Positions 28,199 to 34,320 of a DNA stretch of 34,320 nt are shown one piece after another. Within the stretch, counting starts at the first letter, position 1; the number at the start of each line of letters is the position of its first letter. Both the position numbers and the translations under genes were made by a program. Where the stretch lies: positions 1-34,320 of the forward strand of contig DWVH01000038.1 in the NCBI GenBank assembly GCA_019120335.1. Reading direction: 5' to 3'. Under the pieces are notes generated by a model. The model was not told the origin of the DNA and searched no databases. It worked only from the letters and a program-made list of their open reading frames with translations. The stretch is from Candidatus Enterococcus stercoripullorum. Lineage in GTDB: Bacteria; Bacillota; Bacilli; Lactobacillales; Enterococcaceae.

Positions 28199-28256
28199 TT
28201 GAAATCGCTTTTCGAACATAGAAAGAATTGTCGAATCTGTCTTTCTTCGATACAAT
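28199..28256 (+). promoter_or_regulatory. promoter of the PucR-type regulator with repeated TCGAA motifs
   Basis: TTGTCG (28228-28233) is 17 bases from TACAAT (28251-28256). TTCGAA (28211-28216), TCGAA (28231-28235) and TTCGA (28246-28250) punctuate the region; the last two form an inverted repeat across the spacer. TTGAAATCGCTTTTC (28199-28213) matches cre except at its last two positions. Confidence 0.5.
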
Positions 28257-28284
28257 AAAGATGAAAATAATTGAGGTGATGACA

Positions 28285-29151
28285 GTGCAAATTTTACCTT
28301 TAGAGCAAATTTATGCGGAGGGTTTCATTAGGGATGAGCCTTTATTTAATAAAGATTTTTTGTGTATCCCCTATAATGGAAAGTTCTTTTGTATTGGAAA
28401 GCAAAAGTTAAGTGCTACTGAACAAAAATTACTTTTAACATTATATCCTAATGTAGCCCCTCTTTATGAATTAGAGCGCAAATTTTGGTATCAAGTATTA
28501 TTCAAACATACACGACTTTCTGAAAAAGAAGTGGGTGAATATCGAATTATCCAAGTTCAGTTTAAACGTATGGATGATAGTATTTACCATTCATGGAGAA
28601 ACACCATGGAAACCGTTTTGCCCAATTTGGTGGATTGCATATTTATTAGTTCTAATCAAGTCTTGCTCATTGAGAAGAGAACAGCGAATTATTATCAAAA
28701 AGAAGAATTGCATGGATTGTTCACGGCTTTGGATGATGATTTTGCGACTTTTACGCAGATTTTTGTGGGTGCTTTTTATCCAAGCGAGGTTGATTTTACA
28801 AAAATTTATCGTGAGGAAAGCCGGTTATTTCAAGAAATGTTAGTCGAAAATCCTAAAAAATGCCTTTCATTAAGTGATTGTGTTTTGTATTTAGCAACGA
28901 GCCAAAATTTGAATCAGTATGAATCTTTAAAAGCTTTAGCAAAAATCTTTTTTGTCGAACTAGAAATGAAAGATGTTATCCATGCGCTATGGAAAAATCA
29001 AGCTAATGTTTCTTCAACTGCTAAAGATTTATTCATGCACCGTAATACATTGTTGTATAAAATGGAAAAGTTTCAACAACGTTTTGATTTGAATTTGAAA
29101 GATCTAAATGATTTATTAATGATTTATTTAATTTCGAATTTAAAATTTTAA
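28285..29151 (+). CDS. PucR/CdaR-type transcriptional regulator
   Basis: This 288-residue protein ends with the PucR-type helix-turn-helix (about residues 240-285): ALWKNQANVSSTAKDLFMHRNTLLYKMEKFQQRF. The N-terminal 200 residues match no domain I can name with confidence and may sense a ligand. The start is taken as the GTG at 28285, eight bases after GAGG; the ATG at 28279 would be too close to that site. It is divergent from msmK, sharing a 238-base regulatory region, so it may control msmK and itself. Comparable regulators sit next to msmK-type genes in other Lactobacillales, from memory, but I could not check this. Confidence 0.72.
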   Translation: MQILPLEQIYAEGFIRDEPLFNKDFLCIPYNGKFFCIGKQKLSATEQKLLLTLYPNVAPLYELERKFWYQVLFKHTRLSEKEVGEYRIIQVQFKRMDDSIYHSWRNTMETVLPNLVDCIFISSNQVLLIEKRTANYYQKEELHGLFTALDDDFATFTQIFVGAFYPSEVDFTKIYREESRLFQEMLVENPKKCLSLSDCVLYLATSQNLNQYESLKALAKIFFVELEMKDVIHALWKNQANVSSTAKDLFMHRNTLLYKMEKFQQRFDLNLKDLNDLLMIYLISNLKF

Positions 29152-29164
29152 TCGAATTTTCATA

Positions 29165-29193
29165 TTGACATCCTCAAAATTTTCTGATAAATT
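29165..29193 (+). promoter_or_regulatory. promoter of the T-box-controlled transporter operon
   Basis: A consensus TTGACA (29165-29170) lies 17 bases from TAAATT (29188-29193), with TGA in front as an extended -10. Transcription would begin near 29200, at the start of the T-box leader. Confidence 0.8.
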
Positions 29194-29199
29194 GTATTC

Positions 29200-29458
29200 A
29201 TCAAATTGAAAATACGTTGAAAAGAAGAGTAGCCATAGTCCTTTTTCAGAGAGCTTCTGGTTGGTGCAAAGAAGTAGAGACCTATGCGCGAAACACATCT
29301 TGGAGTAGATTTTCTGAAATGAGGAAGTAGGAAGATTCGGATGGCCCGTTATAGCCAGAGTCAAGTAGACTTATTGAGGCAATTACTGCGAGGTAGTTGT
29401 GAAAAAAGGTGGAACCACGTCAACACGTCCTTTGGTTAAAAAAACCAAAGGACTTTTT
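29200..29458 (+). promoter_or_regulatory. T-box riboswitch 1, probable specifier CAC (His)
   Basis: Stem I shows the AGTAG bulge region (29228-29232), CAGAGAG (29247-29253), the distal GGTTGGTGCAAAG (29259-29271) and GAAACACATCTTGGAG (29290-29305). The CATAG/CTATG helix (29234, 29282) frames the specifier loop. Reading GAA-A-CAC-A places CAC (29294-29296) as specifier with the usual A after it, which can pair with U33 of the tRNA. The antiterminator motif AGGTGGAACCACG (29407-29419) is followed by an 11-bp terminator, GTCCTTTGGTT/AACCAAAGGAC, and a T-run. ACA (Thr), one base earlier, is the alternative. Confidence 0.88.
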
Positions 29459-29479
29459 ATTTTAAGGATGTGAGGTGGG

Positions 29480-29735
29480 TCGGTCAGCTCCAAGCAGCTA
29501 AGGTTTCCGGAATGTCGGAAAATCCACTATTTTTTAAGATTTTCCAAGACAGGCCGGCTTAGATGCACAGGAGTTACCCGCCGAACACAGATTGCATTAA
29601 GGTCGTGAAGCAGCTTGGGAAGCCTCGAAGAAATTCGTGTGTTTACCTTCCGTTGAGAAAATCGGATGAAAGGAGATTTTCTCAAACGGGAGGGTGAATT
29701 TTCCGAGTATTTAGTTGATTGATACCGAGAAAGCT
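29480..29735 (+). repeat. structured intergenic repeat, locus 2 (between two T-box modules)
   Basis: Two hairpins lie in tandem. Unit A (29498-29562) pairs CTAAG/CTTAG, CCGG/CCGG, GTC/GAC and GGAAAATC/GATTTTCC. Unit B (29609-29720) is the counterpart of the repeat after mnmA, with CTCG/CGAG, GAAATTCG/TGAATTTT, CTTCCGT/ACGGGAG and an identical TGAGAAAATC/GATTTTCTCA core. The joining stretch contains GAACACAG...TTAAGGTCGTGAAGCAGCTTGGG (29583-29619). All units share the AAAATC-loop-GATTTT core. No protein or transposase is encoded. Confidence 0.82.
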
Positions 29736-29856
29736 AAGGTGTATCCAAAAAAGTTTACTTGACTCACGGAGTTCTTTTCTGCGAGGGAAAGATAAATAAA
29801 AGGTGGCACCACGTCAATCACGTCCTTTGGTCAAAACGATCAAAGGACTTATTTTA
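29720..29856 (+). promoter_or_regulatory. second T-box antiterminator/terminator module lacking Stem I
   Basis: AGGTGGCACCACG (29801-29813) is a second T-box antiterminator motif, preceded by a Stem III hairpin (TCTTT/AAAGA around CTGCGAGG, 29775-29792) and followed by a terminator, GTCCTTTGGTC/GATCAAAGGAC (29822-29848), and TTATTTT. The upstream sequence has a GATACC/GGTGTATC hairpin (29731-29755) but none of the Stem I marks (AG bulge, GGTTGGTGC, GAA-x-specifier). The space where Stem I should be is taken up by the repeat units. Confidence 0.78.
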
Positions 29857-29915
29857 TATCTTGAGTGCAAGAACGTGGGTAAGTTCATCAATCATAGAGA
29901 AATGAGGTTATACAT

Positions 29916-30557
29916 GTGCAAGTAATATTAGATACGTTCCCCCAAATTATTCAAGGGGCAGGGGTAACATTAAAGCTATTTGGATTGACCATCTTAGGCT
30001 CGATTCCATTAGGGGTATTGTTAGCATTCTTATTAAGGAGCCGCTTTTATCCAGTGAAATTATTGATTCAATTCTATGTTTGGCTCATGCGTGGAACCCC
30101 GTTACTATTACAACTAATTTTAGTTTTTTACGGCTTGCCTTATATCGGCATCGTTTTTGATCGTTTTGAAGCAGCTTTGATTGCCTTTATTCTAAACTAT
30201 GCCGCCTATTATGCAGAAATTTTTCGTGGCGGGATCCAATCCATACCTAAAGGCCAATATGAAGCAGCCAAAGTATTGCATCTAAGTCCTTGGCAAACGA
30301 TTAGTAAAATCATCATTCCGCAAGTCACTAAAATTACCTTACCTTCTGTCGGTAATGAAATCATTAATCTAGTCAAGGATACGTCACTTGTTTATATTTT
30401 AGGTTTATCAGATGTCATGCGTATCGGTAAAATTGCGATGGAAAGAGAATCTACTTTGTTGCCATTAGTAGGCGTGGCAATTGTTTACCTATTAATGACT
30501 GCCATCGTGACTTTACTGTTGAAATACTTTGAAGGTCGCTTAAATTATTATCGTTAG
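29916..30557 (+). CDS. amino acid ABC transporter permease, HisM/GlnP type (probably histidine)
   Basis: This 213-residue membrane protein has about five helices and the polar amino acid permease motif EIFRGGIQSIPKGQYEAAKVLHLS (about 103-126), which contacts the ATPase. RGTPLLLQLILVFYGLP is also typical. The GTG start has GAGG nine bases upstream; the ATG overlapping it is in another frame and hits a stop. It is first of three genes and lies behind T-box modules, whose probable His specifier suggests it transports histidine or a precursor. The single permease gene implies a homodimer. Specificity is inferred only from the T-box. Confidence 0.88.
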   Translation: MQVILDTFPQIIQGAGVTLKLFGLTILGSIPLGVLLAFLLRSRFYPVKLLIQFYVWLMRGTPLLLQLILVFYGLPYIGIVFDRFEAALIAFILNYAAYYAEIFRGGIQSIPKGQYEAAKVLHLSPWQTISKIIIPQVTKITLPSVGNEIINLVKDTSLVYILGLSDVMRIGKIAMERESTLLPLVGVAIVYLLMTAIVTLLLKYFEGRLNYYR

Positions 30558-30567
30558 GAGGGATTGT

Positions 30568-31197
30568 ATGTTAGTACTAAAACAAGTCAACAAAGCATTC
30601 GGTTCACGACAAATTATTCGTAATCTAGATTTATCCATTGAAGAAGGCTCGATTTTATGTATTGTAGGTCCCTCTGGTGGTGGGAAAACGACACTGTTAA
30701 GAATACTAGCTGGTTTAGAAACCTATGATAGTGGCGAATTTTTATTAGATGGGCAACCCTTTAATCCAGGTACTTCAAAGGAACAAGTCGTCGGGGTCGT
30801 CTTTCAAGATTTTCAATTATTTCCGCATCTAAGCGTGATGGAAAATATTACGTTAGCTCCTAAGTTGGCATTGAAGCAGTCGGCAGCCGAATCCCAACAA
30901 ATGGCACAAAACTTGGCGCAACGTTTAGGTTTATCTCAACTTTTGGACCATTATCCTTATCAGTTATCTGGTGGGCAAAAACAACGGGTGGCAATTGCAC
31001 GGGCGATGGCGATGAATCCTAAAGTGTTAGCTTATGATGAGCCAACGAGTGCCCTTGATCCAGGTTTAAGTCAACAAGTCGCTGATTTAATCTTAGAAAT
31101 GAAAGAAGCAGGTATGACGCAAATTGTGGTGACTCATGATTTGGAATTTGCCAAGAGAATTGCCGATCAACTTTATCAGGTAACCCCTGTTGAATAA
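30568..31197 (+). CDS. amino acid ABC transporter ATP-binding protein
   Basis: This 209-residue ATPase has Walker A (GPSGGGKTT), the Q-loop VFQDFQLFPHLSVMENI, signature LSGGQKQRVAIARAMA and Walker B with D-loop VLAYDEPTSALDP. It belongs to the polar amino acid HisP/GlnQ group. It is about 30 residues shorter than usual, since the family C-terminal stretch after the switch histidine (VTHDLEFAKRIADQLYQVTPVE) is trimmed; the catalytic parts are complete. TAGGAGGG lies before the ATG, ten bases after the permease gene. It powers the permease encoded upstream. Confidence 0.92.
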   Translation: MLVLKQVNKAFGSRQIIRNLDLSIEEGSILCIVGPSGGGKTTLLRILAGLETYDSGEFLLDGQPFNPGTSKEQVVGVVFQDFQLFPHLSVMENITLAPKLALKQSAAESQQMAQNLAQRLGLSQLLDHYPYQLSGGQKQRVAIARAMAMNPKVLAYDEPTSALDPGLSQQVADLILEMKEAGMTQIVVTHDLEFAKRIADQLYQVTPVE

Positions 31198-31224
31198 ACA
31201 TAAAAATTAAAGGAGAAGATGAAA

Positions 31225-32034
31225 ATGAAAAAATTATTTAAAGTATTATCAGTTGTTGCATTAGGTTTTGTATTAGGCGCATGTTCTACTCAGAAAAAAG
31301 GCGAAACGAGTAAGTCTGCTGCCGACAAAAAAGAAGTCGTGGTAGGGCTAGATGATACCTTTGTGCCAATGGGATTCAAAGATGACAGTGGCAAGATTGT
31401 TGGTTTTGATGTTGATTTAGCAAAAGCTGTTTTTGAGTTGACAGGTCAAAAAGTGAAATTTCAGCCAATTGATTGGTCGATGAAAGAAACCGAGCTAAAA
31501 AATGGAACGATTGATATGATTTGGAATGGTTATTCTGTGACTCCTCAACGTCAGAAAAAAGTGACATTCACAGATACTTATATGAAAAATACCCAAGTGC
31601 TAGTCACACCTAAGAAAAGCGATATCACCAAGGCTGAACAAATGAAAGGCAAAGTGTTAGGTGCACAAGAAGGATCTTCAGGTTATGATACTTTTACGAA
31701 ACAGCCAGAAGTTTTACAAGATATCGTTAAAAATAATGATGCGACGTTGTATGCTAGTTTTAATGAAGCCTTTATCGATTTAGAAAATAGCCGGATTGAT
31801 GGTCTGCTAATTGATAAGGTATATGCTGAATACTACTTAACACAAGCCAAAAAATTAGCAGAATATAATATTGTCGAATTACCATTTGATAGCGAAGATT
31901 TCTCTGTTGGGGTACGTAAAGATGATGAAAAGTTAGCCAAACAAATTAATGAAGGTTTCAAAAAATTACAAGAAAATGGTAAATTTAAAGAAATATCAGA
32001 AAAATGGTTTGGACAAGATGTGACACCTAAATAA
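31225..32034 (+). CDS. amino acid ABC transporter substrate-binding lipoprotein
   Basis: This 269-residue protein has a lipoprotein signal with lipobox LGAC and lipidated Cys20, then a type II periplasmic-binding fold (SBP_bac_3). EVVVGLDDTFVPMGFKDDSGKIVGFDVDLAKAV and FTDTYMKNTQVLV are typical of polar amino acid binding proteins. It would be anchored on the outer face of the membrane and deliver substrate to the permease. The second of two ATG codons (31225) is preferred because AGGAG lies nine bases upstream; 31219 would be only three. The gene ends at a terminator, closing the operon. Confidence 0.93.
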   Translation: MKKLFKVLSVVALGFVLGACSTQKKGETSKSAADKKEVVVGLDDTFVPMGFKDDSGKIVGFDVDLAKAVFELTGQKVKFQPIDWSMKETELKNGTIDMIWNGYSVTPQRQKKVTFTDTYMKNTQVLVTPKKSDITKAEQMKGKVLGAQEGSSGYDTFTKQPEVLQDIVKNNDATLYASFNEAFIDLENSRIDGLLIDKVYAEYYLTQAKKLAEYNIVELPFDSEDFSVGVRKDDEKLAKQINEGFKKLQENGKFKEISEKWFGQDVTPK

Positions 32035-32059
32035 TAGGATTTGCTTTTGATAATCAGAT

Positions 32060-32092
32060 CCACTTCTAAATAAAAGGAAGTGGTTCTTTTTT
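32060..32092 (+). terminator. terminator of the amino acid transporter operon
   Basis: CCACTTC pairs with GAAGTGG over a nine-to-eleven-base loop, followed by a T-rich tail of seven T residues. Confidence 0.88.
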
Positions 32093-32094
32093 TA

Positions 32095-32163
32095 ATATTC
32101 AGAGAAAAAGCAAAGAAAGCGTTTTATGTTTTTGTATATTCAATGACGAAAAAGTGTTATAAT
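32095..32163 (+). promoter_or_regulatory. two-component system promoter with direct repeat
   Basis: TGT-TATAAT (32155-32163) is an extended -10 without a good -35, as in activator-dependent promoters. ATATTCA occurs at 32095 and again at 32136, 41 bases apart and thus on the same helix face, each followed by an A-rich stretch ending AAAAG. LytTR proteins bind paired direct repeats, so this could be an autoactivation site. Confidence 0.4.
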
Positions 32164-32183
32164 TATAACGAGAGGTGAGGAAG

Positions 32184-32903
32184 ATGAACATAGCAATTTG
32201 TGATGATAATATGGCTATTCATGAACAATTACATAACCTGTTATCAGAATTTTCTCATCAGTATGGGCAAGAAATCATAATTATTGATTTTATGAATGCA
32301 CAAGAGGTATTGGACTATATCAATGATGAAAAAACAGCAAGTATTGATCTTCTGCTTTTAGATATTGAAATGGATGGACTAGATGGGATTGCTTTAAATC
32401 AATATTTACTAAAGAATAAAAAGATTTCATGGATCGTATATGTCTCAAATTTTGTTGAACGAATGAGTGAAGCATTTAGTGAAAAGACACTTGGTTTTAT
32501 CAGTAAGCCCATCGAGAAAGAAAAATTATTCATAAAAGTGCAGGAAGTCAGTAAAAAGTTAATACAGAGTGACTTGAAAATAACAATAAAAGATATTCAT
32601 AATACTGTTCATACCCTCCAGTTAGAAAATATCGAGTATTTCAAAGCACTAAGAGGCTATACGAAAATTCATCTATTTCCACAAGCGAAGGTGATTATCC
32701 ATCAGTCTTTTACAGAGACAATTGCGCAATTTCAGCAACTACCGATTTTTGTGTGTCACCGTTCTTATGCCATTGTGCTATCAAAAGTTAAAAAGATGAC
32801 TTGGAAAGAGGTCACGCTACTCTCAAATACGAAAATACCCCTAGCTCGGAAAAAATATCAAGAATTACAACGAAAATACATGGATTATTTGGAAAATGGG
32901 TGA
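32184..32903 (+). CDS. LytTR-family response regulator (AgrA/ComE-like)
   Basis: This 239-residue protein has a receiver domain with acidic pocket IAICDDN (residues 3-9), phosphoacceptor Asp60 in LLLLDIEMDGLDG and conserved Lys in FISKPIEKEKL. The LytTR DNA-binding domain follows (about 135-235; LENIEYFKALRGYTKIHLF, FVCHRSYAIVLSKV). Members switch on genes for bacteriocins, competence or virulence after peptide sensing. The ATG at 32184 is preferred over a GTG at 32175 because AGAGG lies eight bases upstream. The kinase gene starts six bases after its stop. Its target genes are not evident within the window. Confidence 0.9.
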   Translation: MNIAICDDNMAIHEQLHNLLSEFSHQYGQEIIIIDFMNAQEVLDYINDEKTASIDLLLLDIEMDGLDGIALNQYLLKNKKISWIVYVSNFVERMSEAFSEKTLGFISKPIEKEKLFIKVQEVSKKLIQSDLKITIKDIHNTVHTLQLENIEYFKALRGYTKIHLFPQAKVIIHQSFTETIAQFQQLPIFVCHRSYAIVLSKVKKMTWKEVTLLSNTKIPLARKKYQELQRKYMDYLENG

Positions 32904-32909
32904 TAAAAA

Positions 32910-34205
32910 ATGATTGAGTTAGTCAATGCAGTGATGTATGAATTGTTATTTCTTATATCTATGTTGTTAGGATATTCTTTTTTTGGTAAGATTCAGTTTA
33001 AAAATTCTAAAGTAATCTGGCTTTTGGTTGCAGTAGGACTAATTTTGTCCACTGTGATGCTGAAAATTCAATTTAGGGCATTAGATGATGATGTTATTGC
33101 ATTATTTATTCTATGGTTGGCTGTATTTGCTATCGAAAAGCACAGTATAAAAAGAGTTTTATCACTTTATGTTTTTTTATACATTTCTATATTACTATTG
33201 AACTTAGTAGTTATATACTGTGCTAGATACATGTATTTTTTACATTTATTTCCACAAATTATTAAATCAACATATTCTTGGTTTGCAGAAATTATTGTGA
33301 TAGGAATCCTTGCTATTTTTCTATATCTTAGAAAAAAGAATATGGGTAAATTAGGTATTTCTTTATCTAAAAAACAATATTTAATTTTATATGTTGTTGT
33401 TCTCATTTCAATGACGATGGCTTCAGGGATGAATTACTATGTTTCAATTATTCATGAACAAAAGGAAGCAGCATTAATTGGTATGATAACTGCTACGGCA
33501 TCGGTTGTTTTAATTATATTAGCTGTATATCAAGTCATTCTTGCGCAAAATTATCAATTATTAAAGGAAAATTTTCGATTACAGAAGCAATTCCATACTA
33601 TGCAAGAGATTTATTTCGAAAATATAGCTGAACAAAGTAATCAAACTAAGAGGTTTCGGCATGATATTAAAGCGCATTTACAAGCTATACGACAGCTTGC
33701 TTTAAATAATGATGAATCTGACATTGTTGCATATATTGATAAAATTCAGCAATATGCGCATTTTGATAAAAAATATTATTTTACAGGAAACCAAATTATA
33801 GATATTCTTTTAAGTGAGATTGTTCAGCAAGCTCAAGAAAAGCAAATTAAAGTAAATATTAATGGCATAATGCCAAATGATTTAAATTTGGATTTGGTTG
33901 ATTTAACGTCTATTTGCTATAATTTATTACAGAACGCTTTGGAAGCAACAATTCGTGAAAACGATTCGGAGTTTAGTGTGAACTTTGCTGTGAAGAATCA
34001 ACAGTTTGTATTTGTTGTAAAAAATAGAATATCCGAAAAAATGAGGATTGATGAAGGAAAGTTAAAATCAAGAAAAAAAGATATAAAAAATCATGGATTA
34101 GGTTTAAAAAATGTTTATGATGCTGTGAAAAGAAGCAAAGGTGTTTTTGATATAAACATTCAAAATCAACAATTTGTCGCAAGAGTAGTATTACCATGCG
34201 AATAA
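32910..34205 (+). CDS. AgrC-like sensor histidine kinase (HPK10, GHKL type)
   Basis: This 431-residue protein has about six N-terminal membrane helices (residues 5-212) and a dimerisation region with phosphoacceptor His251 (RFRHDIKAHLQAI). A GHKL ATPase domain follows, with N-box YNLLQNALEAT (337-347) and G-box NHGLGLKNVYDAV (394-406). The layout matches AgrC/ComD-type peptide sensors. It pairs with the LytTR regulator upstream. No agrB-type processing gene or peptide precursor lies beside it in the window, so its signal is unknown; it may be encoded further downstream or elsewhere. A terminator ends the operon. Confidence 0.9.
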   Translation: MIELVNAVMYELLFLISMLLGYSFFGKIQFKNSKVIWLLVAVGLILSTVMLKIQFRALDDDVIALFILWLAVFAIEKHSIKRVLSLYVFLYISILLLNLVVIYCARYMYFLHLFPQIIKSTYSWFAEIIVIGILAIFLYLRKKNMGKLGISLSKKQYLILYVVVLISMTMASGMNYYVSIIHEQKEAALIGMITATASVVLIILAVYQVILAQNYQLLKENFRLQKQFHTMQEIYFENIAEQSNQTKRFRHDIKAHLQAIRQLALNNDESDIVAYIDKIQQYAHFDKKYYFTGNQIIDILLSEIVQQAQEKQIKVNINGIMPNDLNLDLVDLTSICYNLLQNALEATIRENDSEFSVNFAVKNQQFVFVVKNRISEKMRIDEGKLKSRKKDIKNHGLGLKNVYDAVKRSKGVFDINIQNQQFVARVVLPCE

Positions 34206-34208
34206 TAT

Positions 34209-34243
34209 AAAGCACTTGGGTGTAGCGAGCCAAGTGCTTTTTT
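34209..34243. terminator. terminator after the kinase gene
   Basis: AAAGCACTTGG pairs perfectly with CCAAGTGCTTT over a ten-base loop, with T residues after it. The flanking A and T residues would allow it to work in both directions. The remaining 77 bases hold no recognisable feature. Confidence 0.92.
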
Positions 34244-34320
34244 AGATGAAAAATCATATAGCAATAAGCAAATAAATTTTTTAACATTTAAAAATGGGAA
34301 TCAGTTTATTCCCCAAGGGG

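Noticed and set aside
29140-29364. Minus-strand frame across the T-box leader
   Set aside because: The sequence is explained by T-box Stem I; antisense coding is not supported.
29583-29600. GAACACAG in the repeat joiner as a T-box specifier (GAA-CAC-A) for module two
   Set aside because: None of the other Stem I features (AG bulge, distal GGTTGGTGC, following YCTxGGAG) lies around it, and a similar GAACAC occurs at locus 1 where there is no T-box.
34244-34320. Eight-codon frame (ATGAAAAATC...) or a signal peptide gene after the kinase
   Set aside because: It is too short, has no ribosome site, and shows no peptide-precursor features. Possible minus-strand gene ends at the window edge cannot be judged.

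Overview
The window looks like a stretch of chromosome from a low-GC Gram-positive coccus of the Lactobacillales, most likely Enterococcus or a close relative. Gene content supports this: sugar PTS systems with CcpA-type cre sites, a CodY box, the nudix-macP-mtnN order, a divergent second Prs, the iscS-DUF1831-mnmA cluster and an MsmK-type shared ATPase. Species is not determined. I see no phage, plasmid, CRISPR array or intact insertion sequence; most of the window reads as core or carbohydrate-utilisation genome.

Layout. 1-132 is the tail of a KtrB/TrkH-type K+ transporter, followed by a small membrane protein gene. 530-3585 is a trehalose module (treR facing away from a fused EIIBCA treP) without its hydrolase. 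3797-4981 is a nucleoside transporter with a TreR-like palindrome in its leader. 5053-9470 is a classical beta-glucoside operon (licT-bglP-bglA) with a cre-overlapped promoter and two RAT/terminator antitermination switches, the second straddling the licT stop codon. 9645-10619 is a Gfo/Idh/MocA oxidoreductase. Two divergent amino acid permeases follow (10670-13685), one with a CodY box in its promoter. xpaC-telA lie on the minus strand (13726-15792).

15995-18679 is a tightly packed operon: Nudix ADP-ribose hydrolase, MacP-like membrane protein, MTA/SAH nucleosidase, nicotinamidase and a C39-like putative cysteine peptidase. Then come a divergent Prs paralogue, cysteine desulfurase, DUF1831 protein and MnmA, which fit together as a tRNA 2-thiouridine sulfur-relay cluster. 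DUF1033 and topB form a small overlapping operon. An MFS exporter gene at 25606-26866 is broken by a one-base frameshift in an A-run. A lone MsmK-type sugar ABC ATPase faces a PucR-type regulator.

The most unusual part is 29165-32034. An amino acid ABC transporter operon (permease, ATPase, lipoprotein), probably for histidine, is preceded by a T-box riboswitch with probable CAC specifier. After it comes a second T-box antiterminator/terminator module with no recognisable Stem I. Between the two sits a block of structured repeats. One repeat unit recurs at 22654-22830, downstream of mnmA, with compensatory base changes that support conserved RNA folding. The window ends with a LytTR response regulator and an AgrC-like histidine kinase that have no visible signal-peptide gene beside them.
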